The notes under the pieces were generated by a model. It did not search any database. It saw only the letters and a program-made list of their open reading frames with translations, and was not told where the DNA came from. From NCBI RefSeq assembly GCF_020882245.1, contig NC_083597.1, positions 28,870,652 to 28,934,651 of the forward strand: a DNA stretch of 64,000 nt. The letters run 5' to 3'. The stretch's first letter is position 1; each line of letters begins with the position of its first letter. A program made the position numbers and the translations under genes. The stretch is from Rhopalosiphum padi (taxonomy: Eukaryota > Arthropoda > Insecta > Hemiptera > Aphididae). Shown piece by piece: positions 46,874-62,012 of this stretch.

Positions 46874-47945
46874 TTTTGGTAAATTTGTATTACTTAATCA
46901 ACAAACCGATTGGATTATTTTATTGGTGGGACGTATAAATAATGTTCGTTTTTACAATACCCAAGCGCGTGGTAGTAGTAGGTGTAAAATACGCAGGGAC
47001 TAGTAAGTTACTTACTCAACTAGTTGTAACTGGTTATAAGTTACAAGTTACTTTAAAATTGTGCATATAATTACAAGTACTTTGGAATTTGTATCTGGTT
47101 AAAAGTTAAAATTTATAGTAACTTGGTAACAAGTATGTAGGTACTAAGGTACTTAATAATTATTTATGTATATTTCTTCAAAGAAATAATGCCACTATTA
47201 AATATGTGTTTCTATAATAGGTTTACTAGAAAAAGATGTGTTATAATGATATACAATAACGTAAAAGTTAGATCATATTACAAAAATAAAATATATAAAC
47301 ATCGAATGGCTAACTACAACATATAATGTTGACATAAAATATGAATAGTACACTTACACCGTGTCACATGGACAGATCACTTATGTACCATTATCACAAT
47401 TTCTTTATATTATAAACTAATACATCATTTACAAGTTAAAATTAAAAATACTAACTATATATTTTGTCAATTTGTGATACTAAAAAAAAAAAATAAAAAA
47501 TAAAAAAAATAAAAAACAAGTATCTAGTTCAATGTGTTTTGTATGACGTTTGATCAAATGCGATCAAATTTTTTAAAACGAATTGACAATAATTACACCG
47601 TTATTAAAAAAAAAAACTTATTTTCATACCGATATATATTATATATTATACAAAAATGTGCATATATAAAAAAAATGACAATATAAACGATATTTATATT
47701 GTCCAATTATTATGTAAGTGTTAAATTTAGACATATATTATGTATCTTTTATTGATTGTTACAATAAAAATTATGTAATTAATTTCAAATTGCAATTTAC
47801 TAATATAACTGATTACCACCTAACCCTGTTTATACGCAATTATATTATACACGACTCATATTCTGGACCATAATAATTAATATAATATAGTTATATACCT
47901 AGGTATAGTGTATTATTATCGTACCTACTGTAAAAATACCCGAGA
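46874..47945. other. Intergenic before the CpG-rich block
   Basis: At 47005-47150 there is a segment made of repeated AGTTACAAGTTAC/TAACTGGTTA words, similar in style to 19990-20130, probably a degraded transposon end. There is an A-rich tract at 47482-47517. No gene. Confidence 0.4.
47482..47517. repeat. A-rich (AAAAAAT)n tract
   Basis: A runs separated by single T residues; low complexity. Confidence 0.8.
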
Positions 47946-48574
47946 AAAACTAAGCTTTCAACCACATTGTCAGCGCTTACCCTTTCGAATTTATCCGTTT
48001 TCGCCCTTATCATATTATTGCGGAAGACTTTGTGGAGCAATAGTCACTCTTCCTCTTTCGTTCTAATTGCGGTGAGTTCCCCCGGACTGTGCTGCTGATG
48101 CTGCGGTGTCGGCGGATACTAAGAAATACCGCTGGGATATTTTATTAAAACTTTTTTTCCGTCCACTGCATCGTCATCCTCCAGCCCGCAGTTTTTAATT
48201 GCCCTTAAAATTAATTTCAAAACATTCCCCCGGTGTTTTTAAAACTATTTGTAATAATTCATGGTTGTTTGCAAAAAGGCGATCGCGGCGGCAGTTCGTA
48301 CCGGGAGGGTGTGCGCGTCACGGCGCAAGAAGGGGCTCCCCGAAGTATTAACTCCCGAGTCCGAACGGCTGTCAGTCGGACGCGCGTCTTGGTCCGTGTT
48401 TGGCGTTCCCTTTTCTCGTCCGCTTCGCGTGGTTCCGTACGATATACTTTTTTATTTTTACCATTACGATCGTAACGAGGAAAATAACGTTTTATTTTTT
48501 TATTTTTATTATTACTTTTGCAATCTTTTTTCGACTACTTGTTGCACAAAAGTACGAACAACTGAAACTAAATA
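47946..48574 (+). promoter_or_regulatory. CpG-rich promoter and probable first exon of an unknown gene
   Basis: This is the only long GC- and CpG-rich block in the right 39 kb (densest 48040-48460). It ends in a perfect splice donor: AAATA/gtaagt, with exon end 48574. A second strong donor, GCG/gtgagt, lies at 48072. An ATG at 48261 opens 104 codons (MVVCKKAIAAAVRTGRV, basic and Ala-rich at first, then Phe/Tyr-rich AT-coded residues) that run without a stop up to this donor: the TAG seen in genomic DNA spans the splice site and would be removed. The second half looks like untranslated AT-rich DNA, so I prefer a 5' UTR, with coding as a weaker option. No partner exon is recognisable to the right, so the first intron may exceed 15 kb, a layout typical of developmental regulators. 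Confidence 0.55.
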
Positions 48575-51500
48575 GTAAGTAATTTATTTATGTATAATAT
48601 TGTTAATGATATATTTTTATTTATTCACATTTCAATTAAACACTCACCATATTTTAATTTTATTGATATTGACTAATATGTATACCTAAGAGATTATGAT
48701 GAATTAAATTGTTAACATAAAAAATTCGATGAAATATAAATTCAAACAATTTAATATATCAATACACACTTTGATTAGTTTATGCAGTTTATGTACCTAT
48801 TATGTACCTAAGAAAGAACTATTATTTAATTTATATAAGAAATGTATACAATTTGACTACTTGATATTAATTTTAAAATAACTTAAAAAAAATATTTTTT
48901 CAGTTATTTTTTATATGTCAATCATAATTCTGTACAAATCTATGATATATTTTAGTGTTTTATTACTGTTTAATTATTAAGAAAAAATATAATAAAAACT
49001 CAGAACAATTTTAAAATTATTAATTGGCTACATTTTTTCTTTCAAATAAAAATAAGTTATTTAATATGGAATAATATTAACTATAAATTAAAATAAAAAT
49101 ATAAATTAAAAATAAAATAGTTTAGTTTAATTTTCAAACTTATAAATTATAATAAATATAATAATACAATTTTTTATTTATAACTTTAAAGTTAATTTTG
49201 ATATTTCGGTAAAAAATAATAATCAAGTTCAATTGTGAATGGTTTGTGTTGTAACATTTGTTAATAAATACTTGATGCATTTAATTTAAAAAAAATATTT
49301 ATAATAACTACAACATTTGAATTTATTATTTTTCTAAGTATGAATTTGAACCATAAACTTCACAATTCTGATTATTATTGAAATTGAGAAGTATTTTAAA
49401 GTTATAACATAATTTATGTTAAAGTTTTATTTTTGTTTTGTATTTATAACATAGTAATTATAAAGCTAAAATCAATAAAAAAATGTCAAGAAAAGAAAAT
49501 ATGATTAAGACTCTTATTAAAATATATCGAGTACACTCATCTACTTTGTAATTTAAAACATATTTTTTATTAACTTGATTTTAATTTGGTCTGAAAAATC
49601 AGATGTATAATATTCGTAGATATTATCGTGCATATAATTAACGGTTTATTAGCCAAGGTACCACATTTTTTTTATTGTTATAATATTTTATTATTAGCTA
49701 CTAGTGACTGGTAGTACACTATTAACTTGATATGTTTACTATGTATATAATATTGCAGGTTTTTTAGTATTCAATTTTATTAGTTACATAATATTTTCAT
49801 CTTAATTACTAAACGATCTTTTTGATATCATACTGAACAATCAAGCATGCAGTTTTCATGTTACAGATGATTAGTCAAGTGAAATAGTACACATATTTTT
49901 ACGAAATCTTAGACCTAGACCTAATGAAATTAAAATCCTTAGCTATTATTTTGATACGCTCCAAAAATTGTACATAAAAAAAAAAAAATGTGATTAGTTA
50001 TATCACAACCGTGTGTTGTTCAAATCTATATATTTTCCAATTATTATTGTTTGTCAATGGTTATTCTTTGAAAAAAATAGTATGCGAAACGTTTGTAATC
50101 GCTCATTGATTGTGTTAGCTTAGAACAAATAATGTACGATATGGATTCGTTCTATTGAAAGTTACTTTATTTATGTCCCTTTCAAAAAGTTCTGACCTCG
50201 TAAATTGAATACTTACACGTCGTTTATTTGAAGAGAAATGAAATGAAACCGGATCTATTATCAACATCCAAGAACAACATAATGCTTTTGTTTTTGTAGG
50301 TAATCCTTTTTTGTTTAGTAGCAAACCGAACTGTCGCGAACTTAAATAGGCCGATAGCGGTATATTAGTAGGAGCGGCTCCCCAACATTCCGGCGTATGT
50401 TATACATAGAAGTGAAAAAAACCTTAATACACAGGATGAATCCATTTAAAGTGTCACACAGTCGGTGGTGTTATCACGTTCTATTGCCGCTTCATAGTAA
50501 TATAGGTACCATAGACGCGGCCTCTTCAAGTCGAGGACAAGGCCTCAACCTTCAGCCCGAGAAACGTGACCAGAAGCTCCATGTTTTATACATAATAACA
50601 ATAATAACGATTATTATAATACATTATCATTTATTATAAATAATGCAAACGTTACAAAATATTCGTTGTGATTTGTATGGTATGTATATGCAGACATAAA
50701 AAAAAAATAAAAATAAAAATAAATAGCATGCATAAAAAAGTCTCGTAAAAATTGTACCTACTTGCGTCGTGGATTTTGGACAATAGTGCAATAATTAAGG
50801 TGGCTGCGGTACATTTGCATGAGAACGGAATACTGCCGAGGTCAATGTTTTGGATGGATTGCTGAACAACCGGAAAAAAAAAATGAAAAAGATTACGTAG
50901 AGTTATATACTGTGTAGGTACATGTATGACGACCTACGGACACCTTGCGCATTCCGGTTTTTCGCGCTTCAGGTTATGCACGAATTAATCATAATACGGG
51001 ACCATTAAAACGTTGGATCAATAGCCTTTTCTATGTGTTGGATAAGATCATGATTTTTATTGAGAATTGGCAGACCCAACTATCGGAGTATTTGACTGGT
51101 TGTGAATAGACAAAAAAAACAGTTTATTTAAAACTTATCAAATATCATTGAAATAAATAAAACACCATATTATTATATTTATATAGTAAAGTTGGTTGTT
51201 AAACGATTTTTATTTCAATTATCAGTGCAGTATGATAATTAAGTTACGAATACACTTTTTAAAAATTATGTTTCATAACACGTCATAATATGAATACAAT
51301 ATAAAAATTACAAATGAACCATCTCTATTTGCATATAACTTGAAATTTGAATATCTATAATTGTTTAGAACTATGAATGAGTTTATCAAATTAATGATAT
51401 ATTTTTGAGTAGATAGTTACAAATATATAAAATAAATAAAATTAAAATATTAATTTTTATAACAAAATAAAAATATTTAAATAATTATAATATACAATAT

Positions 51501-54500
51501 AAAAATCGTATTTTTTGAAAAATATCTCGGAAAAATTTTTTTTTTTAATTTGTATTGTACAATGGTTTTTATTTTTTTTTTTACATTTTTTCAATAATAT
51601 TGAATAATTTCCAAAATTTCCAATATATTTTATAGGGAGATAACATACAGTTTCAACTCCAATTTTAATATTTTACAATCGCGTATATACTTATACCATT
51701 AGGTACCTATCTAGAATAAATTCAAACTAAAATTTACTATAAATAACGAAGATTACAATTAAAAATAACTAATAAATAACAATATAATTATAATTTTAAA
51801 AATAATTTGTAAGTAATCCTTTAGGTATGTAATTATACGCATTTATTAATTTTATATGTTATTGATGTATGTGTAAAAGGTTTTTTTTTTAATTATGACT
51901 ATAACGAAATATTTTAAATTTTACTTAATATTATTATAGGGTTAATAATTTTCAATAATAGTGAAGTAAAACGTATAATCAGTCGACCAGATGATTATAC
52001 TTATATTGATAATATTTTTATATGAAATCTCTAAAATATTTATAATTTATTATTTCCTTTACTTATAATTATGAATTGATAATTTTATAATTGTCATTAT
52101 TAATTATGATAGATTGCTCAAAGTGAATATAAGAAAAAGCAAGGTTTATAAATTATTTAATTATAAACTACAGTTAAACACTTGTAAAAGTTATACTTAA
52201 TATTTTAAATATGTAATATAAAATTATTATGAGTGCTTGTTATAAATGTAATAAATGTAAATTTAATCGTCATATTATAATAAACATTTTAAACAAAATA
52301 ATTACAGAACATTTGATTGATAAAAGTAATGAATAATCTTTGAACTCTTTGCGATTAAAAAAAAGTATTAACTATTACTTAGGTTATTTAAAAGTACTTA
52401 TTATTGATAAATTCATAGTATTATAGGTTAATAAATATAAAATGTAGTTCAAATATTTTTATAAGTATTTTTAATGTTTTTATATTATATTTGATTGTTT
52501 AGATAGAAACTTAAAAAATATACAAACAATTAACTTAATATACGAAAGGTTAGAGCAATTCGATGTTATTATAAATTGTAATGTTATATTTTTACAAAGA
52601 TTATATGATAATACATAAATTATTTGAAAAAATATTTATTGAAATAATAAAAAAAAATTGCCTTCAGTACAATATAGGATGAAATATAATTCATATAAAT
52701 AGTCAATAATAGAAAATGTATTTAGAGGTTGATCAATTTTTAATAATTAATTTCAAATTGAATTAAATTATGAAATCGTAGAATATTGAATAAGGAAAAA
52801 CATTATTTGTCTAACATAACATTATTGCTATTGCAGTTTCTTCACAACTTTCAAGTATTTGTCCTTTTATTCTTTATTACGTAGTATAGATATAATTTAT
52901 AATTGCCTATTTGTCTATCTTCTAATAATTAAGAAATAGGTGAACTTCATTCAAGGTTGACGATGTAGTGTACCTAAGTTATTTTGCAATCCATATTTTG
53001 TGTAGGTGCCACGGAAATTTGAAAAGTGCATAAACACGATCGTAATTTATTGCCGGTTTATAGAACCAACGCCAATTATGCAAAACAATGTTTTGTGGTT
53101 ATAAGGGTCATTACACGCTAAATTAACCCTTGGGAACCTTTTCGTGTAACTTTCAAAATGTATCTACAATATTTAGTTGGTGAGCTTCCGACAACACCCT
53201 AATGAGAAACGTTATTCGAGTATATGCTATTCATTAGACTAAAACTTTCGTTTTAATATTTTTATTATACACGTTGCACAAAGTTAAGAAATAATATTGA
53301 AACTTATTCATATTATAAACTACATGTACCTACTTGCATTATTTATTCTTATCAAAGAAATGTATGCAAAGGTTTATGTAATTCAATTGAAGAAATTTGA
53401 CAAAATAATATTTGCAAATAAATTTGAATTGTAATTTGTAGTTTTTAGTACATAGAAATTTGTCTTGGTAGTGTTTTCAAGTTAAAACAATTAAAAAATA
53501 AAATATTTACTAACTCAATAATTGTAAGAGCTGACTGGAATTATTTAAAGTTAGGTATTTTATTGTGAGTTATAAAATACCACAACAAAACGTATTAATA
53601 GGTGAGTTGTATACTAATATAAATATCATGCAATTTTATTTGAGCTATCCTTGTATTATAAGTTATAATAATCATTGACTTATGAATCAATAATATTAAG
53701 TTATAATATTTACAATTTATAGATTTTAATTCTCTCTGAATGTAAATCGAATAAAAGGTTTAATAATATAATTAAATAATATGCTTAGATATACACAATA
53801 ATACATATAAATTGTGAGTGTTTGACATTGTCTGTTAATATCTATTTTAACCCTTAAAACGTTTATAATTGTTCTCGTAGGATAAAGTATATATTATAAA
53901 AGAAATTATTATATTTTTATAGCTATTTAAAGTTAAACATATTTACTAACAAGGAAAAAGAGTACATATACAATTTAAAAAACTGGACAAAACTAAATTT
54001 GTTCATTTGAAAATATAAACTAATGACATTTATTAAGAGGAAATTTAAATATTTAATTTTATTATCACCATAATCATATTATTTAAAATGGAAAAATACG
54101 GTAAAAAATAAATGTTTTCAACTTTACATTAAATTTGGTTGTTCATTATGATGTTTAATTTCGTTTCTTAGAAAATATCTATAACTGTTTATTATAAAAT
54201 AAAATAAAATATATGTTTAATATTTCTTGAAGTTATTTAATTTGTTTTACTCCTAAAATTCTATAATTTTATTGAAAATTTACAGAATTCTATTATTTTT
54301 ATGTACTCGTACATTGTGCATCTATTATACCTACATTCAAATTTCACCTGCAAAAATGTTGTGTCAAATTTCCAAACGATGGATATACGCTTATTGTTTA
54401 TAAAATATGGCATGCAAATGTAATTATTTCATTTCCAAAATAGTATTTTCTAAAAAAATTCATCAAATCATTAGATATTACATACTTACTCTTGCTCAGA

Positions 54501-57164
54501 GTTTGATAAGTATTAATAAGTGATTGGTTTAGGTAGGACAAATTATTGAACGTGTGTAGTTTTAATATTTGTTATTATTTAAATATTCTTAAAATGTGTA
54601 TTTCAAATCACATCATCAGTCATAGGTCAAACTAGAGTGATCAATTTTTCGAAACATTTTGAACCCTCCATAATATTTATTGAAAATTAGTTCTTACTGG
54701 TGAACCTCTTCTCTTAATTTAAATTTTTGTTATTCCTATGTAATCACGTTTGAAATCTTAAATTATGTTGTTCAAAATTTATTAAGTAATCGACTGAATC
54801 CAATTTATTTTTTAAGTCACCAACAAACATGATAATATAGTAAATTGAGTTTAAAACGAAAGTTATGTAATGTATATATATAATATATTAACTTTGCATC
54901 CGAAATTGATCAACGCTCGGCTTTTAATAAAGATGTGCATTCAATAAAGTTGCAGGGCAGGTTTACTGGTATAATTGTTTTGTCAGAAACGTCTAAGTAA
55001 ATATTGAACCTTATGCGTTTCCCATCTACTGGTTGTGGGATCTCACACTATGGTATCGAACTTTGCACAAAGTTCTTTTCAATCCGTAAAGTTATATAAT
55101 TCACGCGTGGCAAACGTTAAAGCTTTTAGTATTTTAACCACATCCGAGTCGACGATAAAAAAATAAAACACAAAGTTTTTGAATTTAATTTTTTTTTTTT
55201 TACTGCACTTTCCGGACGTATAAAATAACTTGGTCCGGTTTCTTATTTTTTCGTTGAAAACCACACAATTGAACTTTTATTTAAATGTATTGCTCCTCGT
55301 GGAGATGAAATAGTGAAAACAAACAAAAAAGTAGTATACTAAATTTATTTATTTAAAAACTTGGTAGAGACAACTTTTCAAAAAACAAAATATGCATTTA
55401 AAATATAACTACGTCCACGCAATTAATTTTTTCACTCTTCTTACAAGATGTGCCTATTTCAAATTATGCATGCAAAATTCAACAGTGATCTTATAATATT
55501 ATGAAATAATAATAATCAACATAAAAATTATTCCATTCGAATATTATACAACTAGGTAGATTATTTTAATTTTGCAATTTACATGTAATATTATGCACCT
55601 TTGAATTTGTATTTCAGTACATTATGATTTATGATGTGTATTTTTAATTTGTTTTATGTAATCTTTTAAACTGGTTACCAATAATTATTTAGTTAACAAG
55701 TTCTTTGGACAAAGTATGGTATGAAATAAACTCGAAAACTTTTTTAGTAGGTAGTAGGTATAATTTATTCTTTACACAATTATACAATACAGAACATATA
55801 GTACGTAGATATTGTATCTGCTGTATACGACGAGCTTTCATTATTTTTTTTATATTAAAATATTAAAATGTATTTTATTATCTTGAAATTTTGTTTTGTT
55901 GTATAAATATAAAATTTAAATCAAATAAGTGAAACTTCCGACCCTAACGCAGCTTGTTATAAAATTATTACAAAAAATAAATAATGAAACCCGCCTTTAG
56001 TTGTACTCGCTAATGAATAACACGCTATTACTTGCATCTCTCGTGGTCCATTAAAACTCGATGGAAACACATTGTATTAATAAGTAGGTGATATTTCGTA
56101 ATTTACCCAAAAAAATATTTTTTAAACAATTGTTGAAATACTTAGAGGATTTGTGGAGAGATTTTATTAAATTATGAATAATGACTAAATATAAATGAAC
56201 ATAAATAATATAATTTATACGATTATTAATTACTATCTGCTATATGATTTCTGTCTTTGCTATAAGATATGAAACACGAAATGTTTAAAAAGTTCTAATA
56301 ATTTTGCTTCACGATGATATAATAATATTGTTATTAGGTTTACTGGTATATAAACAATAAAATGTATGTTTGAAATTATTGGTTCTCATATTATACAGTA
56401 TGATTTATAATAGCATATACATGTACAGGGATGAAACATTTCCCTTTGCATAATATCGTTCTTTCGACGTATGCTCGTGAAAGACAGGTATCACAAATCG
56501 CTATTACGCTGTATAAAAGAAAAACGCATTGAAACTCCCGACGGTGAACAAGTACGGTTTGAAATAATTGACTACCAAGCCGAATGATGTTAAGATATTA
56601 TATTCGCGTATAAATATATAATATATGTGTTTATGACTATATGTGCGTGTGGTAGGGAAACAGAGAAGACTATATAATACGTCATCGTAAATTCGTCATG
56701 TTACGATAAATTATATTATAGTTGTTAGTTATATAATATAAATATTATTTATTGTTCTACGACAACACGAAAAAAAAAATGAAAACAATAATTGTATATT
56801 TATGGATACCTTACAAACCTATTATTGTAGTAAGTTGCATTATATTTCGGAGGAAGTCGTAATTAAAACTTGCATTGGCATTAGGCCATGTGGTTTTATT
56901 GATTTCTTCCATGTTTTCACGCATCACCGGTTTCCAGAGAAATAGAACAGTATTAAACCCGTTTTATTGCCAAAAAATAAAATACAAAAGCTCATGTTCG
57001 TGTGGTAGAACACGCGCCAATAAAAGAAATATAGAAGACATTTTTTTGATTGTTCAAGTATATATGTGTCCACAGACATAACAAAAACATAATAATGTGC
57101 GTAAATCGTATTTTTTTCCACGCAGTCACGGTACAACGAAATATTCGGCTACATGATACGAAAC

Positions 57165-57182
57165 AAAAAAAAAAAAAAAAAA
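57165..57182. repeat. Poly(A) tract
   Basis: Eighteen A residues; could be the tail of a short retroposed sequence, but no body is recognisable upstream. Confidence 0.8.
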
Positions 57183-60100
57183 TAACAACAACACCAAGGT
57201 TGAATAAAATAATATGCTATTTTTTCGCAATTAAAACATAATCATAATTGGTAATTAGAACCATAATTGGTTTTTTTTTATACATAATTATTTTTTATTA
57301 TAACTATAACGCGCGTTGCAGTTTAAATACAATAATAAACGTAATGGACAGCTCTTCTGCCAGTGCTTAAGGTCAACGCTGTGTATATCCATCATTAACA
57401 GAATTTTATTAAGCTTCAAATTATAACATAATTATTCGACTTTTTTTTTTTAAACGACAGACGACAGGTAAATTTAGTTTATAAAATTCAACAAAACAGT
57501 GTTTGACTATAAAGTATGCAATGGCTAGCTAAATATCTCTGTGCTGGACTATGCCAATATTTATTTAGTTATTGTTTGTTCGTTTAATTTATTTTTATGT
57601 AAATACTCTAGTTACTCTAGATACCTATTAATTTACACTAATTGTATACCTTATGTAGGTACTAATTTTCATTGAAGTACACATTTTATTCATTGACAAA
57701 CCTATCATCATTCTTTTTTTATCGATCTTAGTCCGTGACTATTTTATAAAAATTAATATTAATCACTCATGTATCAAGCTATTTCAACGAGCACGCGCGT
57801 ATAATTACACGATACAAAAACGCGTCAGCGGTTTCGATAATATTAAATAAAAATATACCTACATATTATATGCATGCATACAAAATAAAATTCGAAAAAT
57901 AGCATATTTTTAATATTATCTTACTTGGGACAAACAACCTTGAGATAATATCTCCGGGGTCTTGTGTATAACAACGCTCGTTAAAAACCTGAAAAAGTTC
58001 ATGCGTGTTCTGCGTTTTTAAAAAAATAAATAATACAATACAAATATTCATGATACGTTTTTTACACCCCTATTTATAGGCCATTTGACGCGAACAGTTT
58101 TCATAATAAGACAATACCTTAAGATAATTATCAAAATAATAAATATTTTTCTTCGTACATTTTTAAAAAAAAGTTTGGACCAACGTTCAAGAATTTCATT
58201 TATACATAATAACATTTTCACATGATCATATTATTATATTTAAATACTGTAAATTGTTTGTAATATTTAAAATACTTTCAAAAGTAATATTTTCAAAAAT
58301 ACTACGTGGCACCCTCTTTTGGCTTTATAACATCTTTACTTTAAAGTATGATGATACGTGAATTTCTTTGATGTTAAGTCAACAGAGTAAAACGGACAAT
58401 TCTAAACGTAAAATGTGTCATGTTATGCGTTACTAAAACGGAAACAACGGGTATAACTTTTCTTCTAAGAAGCAGGCGATAATCAATAAAATATCTCTCT
58501 CATATATATCGCTGACGCGGTGATCATTATCATTATGTTAAAACCATAAATAGAAATTAATAAAATGATTAGTAATATTATCATATACTTATGCAGTCAA
58601 GTTTGATTGTTTCGATATAAAACAAAGAACGATAAATTAAAAAAATTGTCTGTAAATTAATTTAATTATTTGTATAATATAATATAGTTTAACAACATTG
58701 TACAACTCATATTATAATGGTTGTATTATAAAATAATAAGATTTCTACGAACCTACTGAGTAGGAAAAAAAGAATGTCACTAAATTGCAATATAATCGGT
58801 AAAATTACAAAATTTTAAAACAAAATAGAAATTCTCCATCCGTCTGATAAAATTAGATGTAGGTAACCTGAATTGCTATAAAAAAAAATAATAATAATAA
58901 ATAGTAAGATTTTGTATTATAATATTGATGATGCAGTGAATAATACTAAAAATGCGATACATCCGTTTTTTACGCTTTCATTTGGTTCTTTAAAAAACAG
59001 TAATAATTATACTTGGAGATTATCAACTATACTATAAGAGGATTTCCAAAGTCTAAACATTATAAACATTAGTCTATGATCAATATTATAGCGTGTCCTC
59101 CGGATATCCATATAGTCGCGGTGTCCTTGAATGAATAATTTGTGGGTCAATGGTTGAACTTTTGTTCTTAAGATCGTTAGAATGGCCTTTTGAATATTTC
59201 AAGGTGGGCATAATATTGTAATACGATCGAAAATCTCGAGTAATATACTAATATATAATAACACGTAGTACGACGTTTGGGTTTCAACGAACGAAATTTG
59301 TTTAGCTAAATGGACCTATTTTTAATTTAGCCGGTAACTATATCATTGAACATTGGCTATTATACTCGCGTACACGTAAATATTCGGTTTTAAAAACATT
59401 TGCCATTGCAAAGAAGAATCAGCGTAATGAAAAATAATGGCGTATAAATCAAATGACGTTGTAATGCTCACTACTGTGGCTACTATAGCTAAGATCTCGA
59501 CGAAAATTCATGTCACGTTTGTTACAGCTTCGGTAAAACACGCATTGCCGATAAAAAGCTTTCACTGTTATTTCCTTTGCTTCAACTTAAGTCAACGTAC
59601 GATATATATTTATGGACGGTTTTACATCTCAATTGTTAATGTGATAATATTACCCTTATTGTGTACTATATATTTATTTTTATTCTCCTCAACTCATCGC
59701 TAAATTCGTTTCGCGTCATACCCACCGGTGTAATTCATGTATAGGTATATAGTACTTGGTAAATAGTATATGTATATTAAACATATTAAAATTCAAGTTT
59801 TTTGAATGGAGCGCCAAACCTTGTATATTTATTATAACGATGATTAAACGAGTAGATATCGATTTTTCTTGTATAAACACTGCTAATTTGACTTTAAGTA
59901 CTATTAAACCAGATTGTTATCGTTAAAAATTAAGACTATGGATATTTAACGTTACCAATCAACATCACATTACTATAATATTATGTACTTAGTGCGCATA
60001 CATTGTACGCTATACATGTTTTATAATGAACTAATTAAAATGGTGATGTATATAACATCATAATAGTATTGGATTTTACTAAAATCTGAAACGGTGAAGT

Positions 60101-61314
60101 TTCGCCGCATTGATAAGTATAAATTGCTTATAATGCCGTATTTTAATAAAAAAAAAACAACGATTAGTTATTAAAAAAAAAAATTGTACTCTCTAATAAA
60201 CGCAGAAATACAAAAATTCTTTTGTTTTTTCATTATATGGTATACCTAACACATTTCATATTTATATACGTACTATATAAAGTATAAACCTTGGATTTGA
60301 ATTAATGCGTGTTTCCCATGTCTATACCATTTGTACAATGACGTTTTATTGCGCATCTTGTTAAAGATATTATGTACCTACAATACTACTATAGTGGTTT
60401 CAGTTGTTTTTCACTTATTTTATTGCACAGTATAAGGTGAATATTTTCTTTATTAATCAATTTAACTTAAATAATAAATTATTCACTGTACATTGATTAC
60501 CAAACGTTTTTTACTTGCTGAAAATTTAAATGGTAATTGACTAGTCGATTTTTTTTAACTTTAAAAATATTATCACTTAAATTTGCGCGTTTAAAACATA
60601 TTTTATAATCATGTTTTATTTTTTTTTTTTTGTTATCGTATTCCTTGTTGTTAGAAAAGGAACTAATTTATTTATTTAAAATATGTTTTAAAGGATTGAG
60701 CTATTTATTATAATGATTAGTGTCTTAAATGCTTAATAAAATGGAAAATGGTTGATTATCATATTATATTTAATTAGTAAATTTTTCAAAAGATATGAAA
60801 ATTAAATAAATGAACGTCAACATCGGCAGGTAGGTATTTAAAATCAACTGTTTATTGTATCCTAATGCTATTGTAAAGCAAGTGTTTTTTTTTTAATTAT
60901 CGCCATTAAACAAATGAGATGGGTTTTTTTATATGTATATAATTCGTCATGTAGGTATTGTAACTACGTTATTTAAAAACAAAGAAAAATTATAGTACAA
61001 CCCATTTCGTTTTTTTTACAATAATATTTGTTGAATCACGACAATCATAAAGTCTTTAGGAGGAACTAAGTACATTATGATAAAATTAGAACCTATTAAT
61101 TTTCATACTGCTATTGGAACGTTTAATTATTATTATTGAAACATCACTGTAGAAAATAAAACGAAACACGAATCCTCATTAGGTCTTCTATATAGCTAGA
61201 CCTAGAGTTGTCGTCACCTGTTTATGTTTATGACAAGTAGTGTTGTACACTAGTACGTGTCGGTGTAACAACATTACGACACTTCAATATAATCTACGCA
61301 GATGAACCGTTACG

Positions 61315-61403
61315 AACCGGTTATTAAATGGTGGACAAGGCCACAATTATACAACACTGCATCTACAGGACTAGGGTCATCATAACATACCGCTAAACCG
61401 GTT
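61315..61403. promoter_or_regulatory. Pair of Grainyhead-like palindromes
   Basis: AACCGGTT occurs at 61315-61322 (within CGAACCGGTTA) and 61396-61403 (within TAAACCGGTTCG), 81 bp apart, in a GC-richer island of an otherwise AT-rich stretch. Grainyhead proteins bind AACCGGTT-type sites in epidermal enhancers. A CACCTG E-box (61214-61219) is nearby. The enhancer role is inferred. Confidence 0.4.
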
Positions 61404-62012
61404 CGGATTAACTTCCTGTGCCAATGAAGCTCTGTTCCAATGTAGTGCCGTCAGCGTCGTTTGCGAAGAATATTTGCAAAAAAAACTCAATTTTGGACTT
61501 TTTAATTTAAGGATTTACCCTTGCGCAGTAATTGAGTTAATAAATGTTTAATAGCTATAATATTATAATGTATTATAGTATTGTATTTTATAGCATTACA
61601 ATTAGATTTATATTATGATATGCGTTTATCATAATATATAAATGCGTAATTTTATTTTAACAAATATTATTCATTTGCTTAACTTTCTTATAAGATTGTG
61701 TGTCGTGTTTATTAATTCAAATAATTTTCAAAAAAGAAAAATGTACTAAAAGTATTTTTTTTTTTATCAACGATTTCAGAAATTGTAATATGATACTATA
61801 AATATAATTTTTCTTTGAATTTATTATCGGCTAAGGCCATATATGTACCATTGTTTAATTTAGTGTAATTTATACATACTTATTAAGTTGGGTGTTTATT
61901 AAATCATGATATAATGATGACAAGTAGGTACGCGATTATTAATTTTTTATTCTCTGAACTTTTTAATGAAATTGAAATGTATGTTTGATGGAAATCATAG
62001 AGTACCTTGTAC

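Noticed and set aside
59437..59703. 88-codon ORF
   Set aside because: It is the longest ORF in its area but has no domain, no splice context and no codon bias distinct from the surroundings.
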